The translations under genes were made by a program, and so were the position numbers. A stretch of 64,000 bases of DNA from Atherinomorus stipes. Taxonomy: Eukaryota > Chordata > Actinopteri > Atheriniformes > Atherinidae. The notes beneath the pieces were generated by a model. That model worked only from the letters and a program-made list of their open reading frames with translations, was not told where the DNA came from and ran no database searches. Of the stretch, positions 47,695 to 60,437 are shown piece after piece; positions within the stretch are counted from its first letter, which is position 1, and each line of letters starts with the position of its first letter. Where the stretch lies: contig JALJCO010000017.1 of assembly GCA_023101725.1 (NCBI GenBank), positions 61,380 to 125,379 on the forward strand. Reading direction: 5' to 3'.

Positions 47695-50421
47695 CAAACA
47701 CCCCTTATGGAGACTGACAGCAATAGAGCCACGTGTCCCTCGCCCGGACGCGGGTCACCGGGGCCCCCCTCTGGAGCCAGGCCCGGAGGCGAGCGCCTGG
47801 TGGCCGGGCTTTTGCTCATGGGGCCCGGTCGGGCTCAGCCCGAAAGGACGACATGGGCCCCCCGTCTTGTGGGCCCAACACCCGCGAGAGGGGCCATAGG
47901 GGTCGGGTGCAATGTGAGTTGGGCGGCGGCCGAGGGCGGGGGAGACCCTGGCGGTCCGACCCCCGGCTGCAGAAGCTAGCTCTAGGGACGTGGAATGTCA
48001 CCTCTCTGGTTGGAAAGGAGCCTGAGCTGGTGCGCGAGGTTGAGCGGTTCCGACTAGATATAGTTGGACTCACCTCGGCGCACAGCTCGGGCTCTGGGAA
48101 CACCATACTCGAGAGGGGCTGGACCTTGTTCCACTCTGGAGTTGCTCCTTGTGAGAGGCGGCGAGCGGGTGTGGGCATACTCATTGCCCCCGGCTCGCCG
48201 CCTGTGCGTTGGGGTTCACCCCAGTGGACGAAAGGGTAGCCTCCCTCCACCTCCGGGTGGGGGGACGGGTCCTGACTGTTGTTTGTGCCTATGCACCGAA
48301 CGGCAGTTCAGAGTACCCACCTTTTCTGGAGTCCTTGGACGGCGTGTTGGAAAGCGCGCCCTCCGGGGACTCCATTGTTCTGCTTGGGGACTTCATGTTC
48401 CGCACCTCTATTGCTGAGGCTGCTAGTCGGAGCTGTGGCCGTAAGGTTGTCGGTGCCTGTCGTGGCGGTAACCCCCGAACTCGCTGGTGGACACCAGCGG
48501 TGAGGGATGCCGTCAAGCTGAAGAAGGAGTCCTACCGGGCCTTCCTGGCCTGTGGGACTCCTGAGGCAGCTGACAGGTATTGGCGGGCCAAGCGGAGCGC
48601 GGCTCTGGCAGTCGCTGAGGCAAAAACTCGGACATGGGAGGAGTTCGGTGAGGCCATGGAAAAAGACTTCCGGACGGCTTCGAGGCGTTTCTGGTCCACC
48701 ATCCGGCAGCTCAGGAGGGGGAAGCAGTGCACCGTCAACACTGTGTACAGTGGGGATGGTGAGCTGCTGACCTCGACTCGGGACATCGTGGGCCGGTGGA
48801 GGGAATACTTCGAAGACCTCCTCAATCCCACCAACACGTCTTCCGAGGAGGAAGCAGAGTTTGGGGACTCAGGGGTGGACTCTCCTGTCACGGGGGCTGA
48901 GGTCGCCGAGGTAGTCAAAAAGTTCCTCGGTGGCCGGGCCCCTGGGGTGGATGAGATCCGCCCGGAGTTTCTTAAGGCTCTGGATGCTGTGGGGCTGTCT
49001 TGGCTGACACGCCTCTGCAGCATCGCGTGGACATCGGGGGCAGTGCCTCTGGACTGGCAGACTGGGGTGGTGGTCCCCCTCTTCAAAAAGGGGGATGGGA
49101 GGGTGTGTTCCAACTTCAGGGGGATCACACTTCTCAGCCTCCCTGGTAAAGTCTATTCAGGGGTCCTGGAGAGGAGGGTCCGTCGGATAGTCGAACCTCG
49201 GATTGAGGAGGAGCAGTGTGGTTTTCGTCCTGGTCGTGGAACAGTGGACCAGCTCTACACCCTCTTTGGGATCCTGGAGGGGGCATGGGAGTTCGCCCAA
49301 CCAGTCTACATGTGCTTTGTGGACTTGGAGAAGGCGTTCGATCGTGTCCCCGGGGGATTCCTGTGGGGGGTGCTCCGGGAGTACGGGGTGCCGGACCCCC
49401 TTGTTCGAGCTGTCCGGTCCCTATACGACTGGTGCCAGAGCTTGGTCCGCATTTCCGGCTGTAGGTCGGAGCCATTTCCGGTGAGAGTTGGACTCCGCCA
49501 TGGCTGCCCTTTATCGCCGATCCTGTTCATAACCTTTATGGACAGCATTTCTAGGCGCAGCCGAGGTGTTGAGGGGATCCGGTTTGGTGGCCTCAGGATC
49601 GGGTCTCTGCTGTTTGCAGATGACGTGGTTCTGTTGGCATCATCGGGCCGTGTTCTCCAGCTCTCGCTGGGGCGATTTGCAGCCGAGTGTGACGCGGCCG
49701 GGATGAGAATCAGCACCTCCAAATCCGAGACCATGGTCCTCGCCTGGAAAAGGGTGGAGTGTCCTCTCCGGGTCTGAAGCGAGGTCCTGCCCCAGGTGGA
49801 GGAGTTTAAGTATCTCGGGGTCTTGTTCACGAGTGAGGGAAAAATGGAGCGGGAGATGGACAGACGGATCGGTGCGGCGTCTGCAGTGATGCAGACTCTG
49901 CATCGGTCCGTCGTGGTGAAGAAGGAGCTGAGCCAGAAGGCGAAGCTCTCGATTTACCGTCCATCTACGTTCCTACCCTCACCTATGGCCATGAGCTGTG
50001 GGTCATGACCGAAAGAACGAGATCGTGGGTACAAGCGGCCGAAACGAGTTTCCTCCGCAGGGTGGCCGGGCTCTCCCTTAGAGATAGGATGAAGAGCTCG
50101 GTCATCCGGGAGGGACTCAAAGTAGAGCCACTGCTCCTCCGTATAGAGAGGAGCCAGATGAGGAGGCTCGGGCATCTGGTCAGGATGCCTCCTGGACGCC
50201 TCCCTGGTGAGGTGTTCCAGGCACGTCCCACCGGGACCAGACCCCGGGGGAGACCCAGGACACGCTGGAGGGACTACGTCTCCCGGCTGGCCTGGGAACG
50301 CCTCGGGATCCCCCCGGATGAGCTGGCGGCTGTGACCGGGGTGAGGGAAGTCTGGGCTTCCCTGCTTAGGCAGCTGCCCCCGCGACCCGATCCCGGATAA
50401 GCGGAAGAAGACGGTACGGTA
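47695..50421 (+). mobile_element. RTE-like LINE, near full length but internally deleted
   Basis: CGTACCAGAGAC occurs just before (47683-47694) and just after (50422-50433) the element, a 12-bp target duplication. The element has a GC-rich leader, then endonuclease, reverse transcriptase and C-terminal regions, and a very short 3' end with GGTACGGTA repeats instead of poly-A, as RTE-clade LINEs have. It lies in the left subterminal zone of the hAT-like element at 47652-51951. GC content is far higher than the neighbourhood. Confidence 0.9.
47978..50400 (+). pseudogene. LINE ORF: endonuclease and reverse transcriptase, broken
   Basis: The endonuclease starts with LALGTWNVTSLVGKEPELV (about 47978) and continues LDIVGLTSAHSSGSG and [12 protein letters not shown] frameshift near 48210-48235 moves it into the 48209-49777 frame ([38 protein letters not shown]). 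After LLGDF about 200 codons of the usual endonuclease are deleted and [15 protein letters not shown] follows. The reverse transcriptase shows [38 protein letters not shown] (catalytic Asp), [13 protein letters not shown] (usual GLRQG) and [14 protein letters not shown] nonsense TGA lies at about 49775, and a one-base loss near 49964 shifts the frame before the C-terminal MTERTRSWVQAAETSFLRRV to PPRPDPG. RTE-like assignment is by pattern memory. The fragment at 18797-19929 is the same family. Confidence 0.88.
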
Positions 50422-51959
50422 CGTACCAGAGACTCAAAATTATCGTATTTTGAGGGAAATTATCGTACACCCGTCATAAGTAAAATAGCAACACCACTGA
50501 TGCGTGACATATAGTCACTCTGTTTAAAGCGCTCACAGGCACTCGTGACTCAGTACAGAATGGGTTAACGGCGACCCATAGTTGTGTTAACTAAGTCTCA
50601 TAGAAATAATGAAAAAGTCTAGAAGCTGCCACTAAAATATCAGTAACATTAACAACAATTTATATTGTTAATTGTTATAAAATACAAATATTCCATCTTC
50701 ACCTTTCATCTACAGTATATCCTGTCTTAAGTTCTTATTTATGAGATTTTTCTCCCTCAGATCCTCCAGAAAACACTACATTAAAGTATTTTCTTCCCTT
50801 GCCTTGATACTTTTCTTTCTCTCTCACTCCAGACTTGAAACTCTTCCCATACATTGGTGGATTATGGCCTTCAGAGAAGTCAGTCAACCAGGCGATGTAT
50901 AGCTTTGATCCTGGTAGAACGAAGGGCAAACATTGTCTTATTTTACACAAATCGCTTGGACATCATTTTGCCCGATCATCTACATTATAATACGTCATAC
51001 CTCCAATTATCACTTGCCAGTCACTGTTAGCACTTTGGCTCTGAGTGTGTATCAGTGTATGTTCAACAACATACTGGAGTTTATACACTCAAGTGTGAAA
51101 TCAGTAATGTGATGATGTGAATGAAAATAGATGGAGGATATGAAACATGAGAAATATCTTGGATGCAGTTATTTTCTGTGTGATGTCTCCTGTGTAAAAT
51201 ACCGGTCACACCAGATTTGTTTCTACAGCAGCATCACAATTTCAGCTGTAATCTACACAGCTGATATGTATGTAGGTTTATGAAGTTTAATAGATTTATT
51301 TTCATGACATAACAAACAGTGAGCACTAAACGTGGATGAGCCTGACTAGATGGTCATGATGTCACAGGTAGACAGATTATTACAGGCCGGTAAATATTTT
51401 AACCACAAAATACAACATATATTGATGTTCAGTCTTACTGGTGGAAAGTAACTCCCAGTTTGCTGCTTTCGATTCTCCGCCAATTACAGCAGAAAATGCA
51501 GCGCAGCTCTGGCATCGTTCGTCCGTAGTCGTTATTAACTGAGCTGTGACCGGTCCAAGATGGAGGCCACGTTTCTCTGGTTCCATCAGTAAATCCGGCT
51601 TCCTCCCATTTATCATTTATACTAATATGTCCTTCTCCTTCGTGGTGTTTTGGTTTTGAATCTCGCTCGCCTTCCTGTCTGAGCATCTCCTGGTGCAGCT
51701 ACCATTCAGCCAATCAACACATAGACGTCACTCGCATCTCACGCTCAGCAAAGCACGTTTGGCTGGTAACATGTCACATGGGAACTGATGCCTTCAGGGT
51801 TCACAAAAAAAATTCACCAGCCAACAGTTTTGCTCACATTAATATGAAATGGTCAAATTATCGTACATTTGTCCTTTTTTAGCATTATTGATCGTACAGA
51901 TGGCCAAATTATCGTACAAATACCATAATTATCGTACACCTGGCAACACTGCTGTGACA

Positions 51960-52028
51960 TTTATGCTAGCTAAGGACATTTGCCCCATCAGTGCAGTTAG
52001 CAACCCAGGCTTTAAACGCTGGTTAGGA
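51960..52028 (+). pseudogene. BED-type hAT transposase, continuation
   Basis: Read in the frame that crosses the CTGTGACA target site, this gives TFMLAKDICPISAVSNPGFK followed by RW. The LAKD.CPIS.V...GF block is typical of ZBED-like hAT transposases just upstream of the catalytic domain. Similarity stops abruptly after RW, so the nuclease region is absent. Confidence 0.75.
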
Positions 52029-52198
52029 GTTTGGGCAACTGTTACGAGTTGCCATCATGTAAACACTTCAGCAGAGTTGCATCGTAAAAGTTACATTTAA
52101 AATTTATAGTCTCTCAATATAAAAGTAAATTTGAGTCATTTTGGTTATACTATCAATATGGACCATCATCATCCTCTGAATTAACTCTTTGTTTTCAG

Positions 52199-52381
52199 GC
52201 TATCATACCTGGAGATCTTGTCTCAGCATGGGAACCCAGGAAGGAGAAGCCAAGCCTTTACTTCCAGGATGAGCAACCTGATGAGGTCGTCTCATTCTTG
52301 TTTGACATCATCAGAGAGACCCCAACAGCAAGACAGCAAGAAGACTGGGTTGACTTCATCATGAATGTGCTCTTACCAGAA
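52199..52381 (+). CDS. Open internal exon of an unknown gene, copy B
   Basis: A 183-base exon (61 codons, no stop) lies between the acceptor TTTGTTTTCAG (ending 52198) and the donor GTATGA (from 52382). It encodes a stretch with PGDLVSAWEPRKEKPSLYF, EVVSFLFDIIRETPTARQQ and EDWVDFIMNVLLPE. It is hydrophilic with a likely helical C-terminal half. Copy A at 46177-46357 has the same splice sites but is frameshifted. Possible downstream exons are at 54355-54424 and 54715-54880. I do not recognise the family. It may be a host gene fragment or part of a transposon gene, and no first exon is visible. Confidence 0.45.
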
Positions 52382-52621
52382 GTATGACATGATTTTTCTG
52401 TACACATTAAATTAATATTGGCACTATGTTTAATATTGTACATAATGACTTTTCATATCACATCTCACACCTGTCGCTGAAAGAACCTTAAAATGGAACA
52501 ATGCAGATGTGAAATGTTAACATTTTTAGAGCATTCAGACCCACGCTCGCTGACCCGGGCTCTATGAGTCTGTCAGATCTTGCAGAGCCTCTTATAGAAT
52601 AAGATTTGACAAAAGGAAAAC

Positions 52622-54277
52622 TTAAAGTGCTGATGACAAGTTTTTGACATTTTTTGCCATGTTTCATCAACCAAAATGTTCCTCACAATGATCTATGTAA
52701 CAAAAATGCGCAGCTGCATAGATGAATTATTAGAAAACATCGCTGCTTTTCAGCACATCTGACCAGACTGTGACGCTGTGAGCCGAACCCGGATTTGACG
52801 TCTGCCAGAGAGTCTTCGCAGCTTATTTAAGATTGAAGTCAATGGCTTCATTGCGGTTTTTAAGTTCCTTCTCCAGTTTTACAGACAAACAGTAACGACT
52901 CAGCCTTCAAATTGTACTGACAGTTAATGGTTAAAAGCTTGTAAGTGCAGCATTAGTTTATTTAGGTTTCCTACAGATTTAGAATTTTATTTTGTAGAGG
53001 ATAAAGAAGCAGGTCGGAGTCATACTCACCGGGAAACAGTAGCAGCAGCAGGAGCCGTATGCTCGTCTCTCCTGTCTACAGCGTTTGTTTACTGGAGCTT
53101 CAGGCACCAACGTGTTGAGACTTCTAACACATGAAACTGCGATTGTGTCCTCTTGATTATTCATTTTCATCCATCATTGCTTCATCACATCGGTCATACA
53201 GCTGCTGATCGACAGACAGCTGCGGCTCGGTTATATGAGGACGTCTCTGGTCATCAGATCTCCTCCAGCTGCTTCCAACGATGCATCTTTCCCTCCATCC
53301 TCATCCTTATAAACAGGAACTATTTAAAACTCGACTAGAACCATGCAAGTTGTTATCTTCTCATTTTTTAAAGGCTAATTGTTTACCGCAGCTAGCTCGC
53401 GGGTAGCTGTTAGCAGCATTCTGTCGGGCTTCCATTCTCGCATTTAAATACTGCTCACATATTAATAGCTCGCCAAAAATAATCTTAATTGTCGCAGATT
53501 TAATGACGTGTGGAACGCAATGTGTAAGAAGATCCGATCTGCCTACTTACACTGAGGTCACATTGTCACATATCTGATTGATATCGGATTTATTTCCACA
53601 TATAAATGAGGCCTGTATCCGATCTCGACAGATCCAAATGCATGCGTCTTTTTCCTGTTTACATTGCCAAAAAGCAAATTGGATTTGAGTCACATAAGAG
53701 CAAAAAATCAGAACTGGGTCACATTTCACTGACAGTGTAAATGAGGCCTCTTTCAAGCCGGTGCAGCTCCTTATGAGTTGAGGGTCTGCTTGGTCTGTTC
53801 CGGGTCGCTCTGAGTTCCCTCGGTTTGGTCTTGCAGGCTTTTGGCTGAACCAGTGGACCTGAGGCTGGAGACAGATTGTAGGCAGCTGGCTACAGTTCTA
53901 CTCCGGTTCTAGCTTGTAAAACATGATTTCCCAAATTCCTCAGCATTATCACACTTTTCTGAACTGGCTGATGATCCCAGCACACAAACCAGTTCCAATC
54001 TAGCTGTTCTGGAGCATCTTTCATGTTTTTCACGGCTTAGATTATACATGTAACTCAATGGGCGGACCACAACTCTGTCAGTCGCTGACAGCACATCATG
54101 GCGGCTAGGTTCAGGACTGAAAAGCTATTAGCATTTAGCCGAGCCTCCTAAACATCTGATATTTACGTAAATACACATCTGATTAATCACTAACTGCACA
54201 GAGCTACTTATTTTGTCTTGGTTTGTTGTTGTATGGCAAAGTTACTGGAAGTTAAGGTTGTGTCATCAACGCTTTAA
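52622..54277. mobile_element. TTAA element (family E), 1.66 kb
   Basis: TTAAAGTGCTGATGACA at the left is mirrored by the complement of TTAAAGCGTTGATGACACAA at the right. TTAA lies at 52622-52625 and 54274-54277. The paralogous segment copy A has a plain TTAA CCCTAC at the matching place (near 46615), giving an empty site. The interior has no convincing gene. A 'cacatttcactgacagtgtaaatgagg' stretch near 53550-53760 resembles another MITE. Confidence 0.8.
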
Positions 54278-54354
54278 CCCTACATTTGGTTCAGTGATTT
54301 TTTCTTCTTCTTGAATTTAACATATTTCAATCATTGGTGACAGTTCTCACCCTG

Positions 54355-54424
54355 GCTAAAAATCTGGCATACCAGCTGAAGAAGCCGCAGTCAAATTCAA
54401 AAGGGGGGCACAGTGTGAACCATG
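54355..54424 (+). CDS. Possible internal exon of the unknown gene
   Basis: The frame EEAAVKFKRGAQCEP ends with two bases before the donor GTAAGA (54425). A matching stretch in copy A (near 46690-46732) retains KFKRGPQYEP and the same donor. The acceptor is uncertain (perhaps the CAG near 54353); a TAA further upstream rules out a longer exon in this frame. The leftover two bases fit the one base at the start of the 54715 exon. Confidence 0.3.
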
Positions 54425-54436
54425 GTAAGAATATTA

Positions 54437-54678
54437 CACATTAAAAACTCCTGGGTCAAAAATACCCAACTGCTGGGTTTAAAAAGGACCAATGAATTTC
54501 TGGGTTACTTCAACCCAGAATTTTTCAGGTTGAACATTTGACCCAGAAGTTGGGTTATATTGACTACAAGGTTGGGTTATTAACCCAGGAGTTGGGTCAA
54601 AAACAACCACCCAAATGTCTGGGCTGAAATAACACAGAAATCAGGTGGTCCCTTTTTAACCCAGTAGTTTATAGTGTG
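54437..54678. mobile_element. CTGGGTCA MITE, intact copy
   Basis: ACATTAAAAACTCCTGGGTC and the following CTGGGTTTAAAAAGGACCA are mirrored by the complement of GGTCCCTTTTTAACCCAGTA and TTTATAGTGTG at the right. The whole is full of alternating TGGGTT and AACCCA blocks. It lies in the intron between the two putative exons. A second, broken copy is at 46736-47204. Confidence 0.7.
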
Positions 54679-54714
54679 TATGTAAAAAATGAATAATAAA
54701 CATTTATATTTCAG

Positions 54715-54880
54715 TGTGTACTCCAACATCAAATTGAAAACCTTTTATTCTTTGTTCTTTCTTGACAATGAATTGAAGATAATGGAGGAAACATTGGTGA
54801 GGAAAATACCAGAGGAGGCAGCAGTCAAGATCCAAGTTTTCCACAGAAAAAATGGAACTGAGGCATTTCTCAGTCCTTAA
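54715..54880 (+). CDS. Possible terminal exon of the unknown gene
   Basis: After the acceptor CATTTATATTTCAG (ending 54714) the frame encodes TFYSLFFLDNELKIMEET, VRKIPEEAAVKIQVFHRKNG and TEAFLSP, then TAA. The block IPEEAAVK resembles EEAAVKFKRG of the preceding putative exon, hinting at exon duplication. The phase is compatible with the 54424 donor. The family is unknown to me. It could be a relic. Confidence 0.35.
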
Positions 54881-55452
54881 AAACAAGAAATACAAGTAAT
54901 GTAGAATAAAATGTGAAAAGCTTTTAAATGTTTTGTAATTTTTTTCTATTTATCATATTTTGTTTGGACAGAACATATTCAGTTTCTGCATTTCACAGAG
55001 CCATTCACATGACATGAATTCACGTGCGAGGGCCAAGGGGAAGGTCTAGGAGAAAATAGGAATTGGAATTGGACCATAGTGTGTGGGTGTGAGAGAAAGA
55101 TGGATGTGCATGTATGAGAGTTTGCTTTTATCTAGTTTAAATAATAAAGCATTTCACATCAAAGCATTTTGCATTGTTTTTATGCATGAAAAGTGCTGTA
55201 TGAATAAAGTTTGATTTGCTAAATATTCTGTTTAAAGGCCGCTGTAGCTGACAACCACTGGCGTTCCCACGTTTCAGCAGTTTTTCATAGAGTCTGGAAG
55301 TAGTTGAAATGATGTTTTGGACTTCACAGGACGTTTGTACTGGAGCCAACTGGCAGTCCCCTGGTTCACCGTCACCACCGTTCAGTGTTGCTTCCTGCCT
55401 GCTCTCATTTCTTGTTCAGTAAAATAATTTCCTACACTGCTAATGTAACACA
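54881..55452. other. No gene recognised
   Basis: The putative 3' flank of the unknown terminal exon has AATAAA at 54906 and again near 55143 and 55205, so polyadenylation is possible but unproven. Confidence 0.35.
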
Positions 55453-55454
55453 TA

Positions 55455-56921
<1,467 letters not shown>

Positions 56922-57332
56922 TTCAAAAACCTCAGTTCAGAGTCTCATCTCACTCTGAGTCCTCAGTCCATGCAATGTGCCTTTATTACTATACTGATAA
57001 GATGCACATTTAAAAGCGAATGAGTGTGATAACAGATACGAGTTGCAGGCTATGAGCAGTCACACTGTATTCTGAGTTGATGACAGGAAGCTTTAGCAGG
57101 ATGAAATAATCCTCTATGTGAGGGAGACGGCTAATTCAGCACGCTCTAATTTCAGTCCCAGGCGACCCCAAGGCGCCCTCATAAAGACAGAGCTAACAAT
57201 AAGCTGCCCTGATGGCAGACGGAGCGAGAATAGATGATGTTTATTACAAACAATCAGACATGGTTATTAAAAACAGGACATGAGACCTGACGTTCACCCA
57301 CAAGTAATAATTCTCATTAAAGCCCTTAAAAA
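56922..57332. other. No gene recognised
   Basis: No domain or repeat structure was recognised. Confidence 0.35.
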
Positions 57333-57966
57333 GTAGGTATGGGGGATACTGAAATTTTCCCTATCAATTATACCAGTAGTTTATAGTACTTTTTCATCAA
57401 CGCAGATATCGACACTGATATTTTTTGCATTAATATCTTGAATGCAGGGGTAATATTAAATATTAGTAAAACTTGAGAACAGAAGAACTGCAGACAAATG
57501 TTTTTAAAACAATAATGAACTATATTGATAAAGAAATTAAACAAAAATAAGGTTAAAACTTCTTTCAATTATGAAATAACTTAAGTACAGGTTAAGATTA
57601 TGTACATTTATTCAGTGGAAATTGTTCAAAAATTAAATTGTAATATAAATTTACCAAAACATAATGTGCAATAGAAACCACTGAAAAATACCAAAACATC
57701 ATCATCAGTAACAGTAGCAACATCATCATGATATCTGATAGGCTACCACTATCGTGTGACAAGCTGAATCTGGCTGCTTTCACACTTAAGGGAAGGAAGG
57801 GGGGGAAGGGAAACAAGAAAATTTCATTGAACTCTCAAGAAGTGAAAAGAAATGGCATTTTTAGTATCTGTACAGTGGTATCGCAGTAATTAAAAGAGTC
57901 GATTCCAATATTTTGTCTGACTGGTATCTAAATATCAACTCCAGGGTATCAATATTGGTTGGACAT
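57333..57966. repeat. Dispersed repeat family copy 2, inverted to 8033-8858
   Basis: The complement of this copy matches 8033-8858 through blocks such as AGTACTATAAACTACTGG and GGTATTTTTCAGTGG. It lacks the 213-bp MITE found in copy 1 and so records the empty site near 57735-57745. Confidence 0.65.
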
Positions 57967-58798
57967 TACTGTCAAGTTAAGCTCTCTGATTCGTGGAAAG
58001 TTTGACAGGAAGTGGCTTTGTCATAATTACTGGACAATATGAACTCATAAATAAAATTTTATGCCATTTTGAAGTTTTTTCACATGAAGTTTCACAAGCA
58101 AAACTCCCATGCATCTGTTCAGCTTCATAGCTTTGCTATAAAAACGTTAGCATTGTTTTAGCTAACGCTAGACTTCATTCCTCCTGCCGATAAATCAGGT
58201 CATAGAGAAGTAGCCTAAACCCTCCTCGATGGCCGCAGAAGGGAAGAAAATCGTCTTGTTTATTTTTAACAACGTTGAGGAACTCTGGAAGGACTAGTGC
58301 AGTCCTCGCCTGTTCGAAAAGATGTGTGTGGGGAGGTGGTGGTCTCCCAACGTAATGAGAGGTAAAACACAAGATTTTATCCCAAACACCACCAGTAAAG
58401 TAAATTTAGGTGACCAGTTGTCAATCCCAACATTCTCACACCAATGTGGTGCAACGGGCAACGTTTATTAAGCTAGTTAATGTAAATGGACTACGATACA
58501 AAGATGGCAAGTTCCTATATCTCACTGAAATGTTTCTTTTTTAGGTGATTTTGTCTTATACTGAGTGTGATGAGACATTTTAACTAGAAATAAGAAAAAT
58601 GTACTGGTAAGATTTGAGCTTTTGTGGTGAAAGAGTTGAGCAGGTGTTTAAATAGGGAGCTGCACAGGTGAAGACAATCAGCAAATCAGCAGGAGGACGA
58701 GTGCTGCACACTGAAGGCAGAACAGAAAACCACACCGATTCTACTGTTAGAACCTCTATGAACGACCAGTACATCTGCAGTCTGAGAGGGAAGTGGTC
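57967..58798. other. No gene recognised
   Basis: AT-rich DNA. No frame with recognisable domains. Confidence 0.35.
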
Positions 58799-59629
58799 TT
58801 TATAGGAATAATACACCCACAGAATGATGTAACTTTATTTTCCACTTACCCTCAAGGTGAGCAAGACTCTGGAGCACTTTTTTAATATCTCAAATGCAGC
58901 CGGTGATCAGGAAGGCTTCTCGTTTCCACGCAACTTTCATATGATGGAGTTTGATTGTGCCCGAGCCAAAAAGGTCCATAAAAGTCCATAAAAACTTGTC
59001 AATATTCCTCCATACTGCTCGTCCAATGTAATCCAAGCGTCCAGAGTGGGTAGCATCCATACTTTACTCGAAACTACATCATTTAATATATTTTTAGAGC
59101 CTAAACAGTACTACATCTTACTTCCGCGAAGCACGCATAAGCGCATTCACGAAACTACAGAAGTCTCTGTGTTCAGAGCCTATTCTGCCGATAATACAAG
59201 CGTAGAAGAAGAAATTCACTGTTTACAATGTGCTAAGAGCGCCAGAGCTGCAGACAAACCGGGACAAACACAAGCGGGTCTAAAAGGGGTTGGATATTGG
59301 TTTTAAACAAAGAAAGAAAGAAAAAGAGAACACGCAATCTTGTCTGCGGAGGCTTCCGTAGTTTCATGAACGCACATCGGCGTGCTCGCAGGAGATGCAA
59401 TGTAGTACTGTTTAGGCTCTAAAAATATACTAAATGATGTCGTTTTGAGTAAATTATGGACGCTACCCACCAGGACACTTGGATTACATTGGACAAGCAG
59501 TATGGAGGAATACTGACAAATTTTTGTGGACTTTTATGGATCTTTTTGGCTCGGGCCCTGGCGAACTCCATTTTATGAAAGTTGGAGGGAAACAAGAAGC
59601 CGTCCTGATCACCGGCTGCATTCGAGATA

Positions 59630-60437
59630 TTAAAGGTGCCATGACATCAAATTTCACTTTTCTGGGGTTTTGGGGGTATAATATGATCTATTGTGCACTG
59701 ATGAGGCCATGTGAATGTCCAGAGTGAGAATCAAAGTTCCTGTTTATGGTCTGTCAGCTTTGTCTCTCTGCTCAGAAACAGTTGAATCAGACAGCAGGCT
59801 ATCATTCTACGTAATTTAATTGCTCCAATAAGAGCACACTATCAAGTAAACAGCCCCCCCCCCCCCCCCCCCCCCCTCTCTCTCTCTCTCCTAACGGTCT
59901 ATGCACCGTCCCGGCCCCCCCCCCCCCCTCCCCCCCTCCCTGTCTGATTCAGCTGGCAGCTGCATGTATGGAGCTAGTAGTAACTTCTCTGCAGTCAGGT
60001 CTGGATTTTCAAACAAATGGATTTAAAAGCAAACTTCTGCAGCAACACTGAGGGAGGGGGCCACAACCTTGTCATTACCTGTAAGTTTATTTATTTTCTA
60101 AATGCTGTCTTGTCTGATAAACGTAGCTCACTGTCTGAAGTGCCCATGTTGCTAGCAGTTAGCCTTTAGCAAACTCCGACTGCAGCTTGACCTAGATTCT
60201 CCAAATAAGGTCATAGCCAAATAAGGTGTAGCCAATCAAAATGAAGTCAACCTGGTCTCCGGGTAAAGCTCCATATCATCACTGGACCCAACTGTATGAC
60301 TGAGGAAGTGAGGTCTGAAGCGTTTCAAAACAATACTCCGCTGTAAAAAATGCTGTTTTTTTCTTTGGAGTATTTACATATAAAGTAATGCCAACAACAT
60401 AAACTAGTTTTTAACTGCTATGTCATCACTCCTTTAA
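59630..60437. mobile_element. TTAA element, family B copy 2
   Basis: It starts TTAAAGGTGCCATGACATCA and ends with the complement of TTTAAAGGAGTGATGACATA. TTAA lies at 59630-59633 and 60434-60437. It contains a poly-C then CT tract at about 59856-59890, like copy 1 at 22374-23184. It is inserted in the right arm of the family A element. Confidence 0.85.

Larger units (their letters stand above)
47652..51951. mobile_element. hAT-like element nested in a transposase gene
   Basis: Terminal inverted repeats of 15 bp are perfect: CAGTGTTGCCAGGTG (47652-47666) and CACCTGGCAACACTG (51937-51951). CTGTGACA flanks both sides (47644-47651, 51952-51959), an 8-bp target duplication as made by hAT transposases. 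Motif AAATTATCGTAC or close variants recur near both ends (47676, 50438, 50456, 51855, 51906, 51924), a plausible subterminal binding array. Without the inserted LINE it is about 1.56 kb. The interior (50500-51850) has only short frames of unknown nature, such as 50735-50950 (-) and 51435-51686 (-). Confidence 0.9.
47205..52028 (+). mobile_element. Truncated BED-finger hAT transposon, outer layer of a nest
   Basis: TAGGGCTGGACAAGTAATTG at 47205 is a hAT left terminus. The next 80 bases match the complement of the right end of the MITE at 61445-61844, which identifies that MITE as a relative. Transposase sequence follows (47404-47643), is interrupted by the 47652-51951 element, and resumes at 51960-52028. 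The right half and right terminus are missing: coding similarity ends near 52028, and sequence of the duplicated segment copy B follows. Confidence 0.7.

Noticed and set aside
48532..49128. Long minus-strand frames opposite the LINE (for example 198 codons)
   Set aside because: They are mirror shadows of the GC-rich reverse-transcriptase frame, with no protein motifs.
50735..50950. A host exon captured by the nested hAT-like element
   Set aside because: The minus-strand frame is open but lacks splice sites and recognisable similarity, so it was not listed as a gene.
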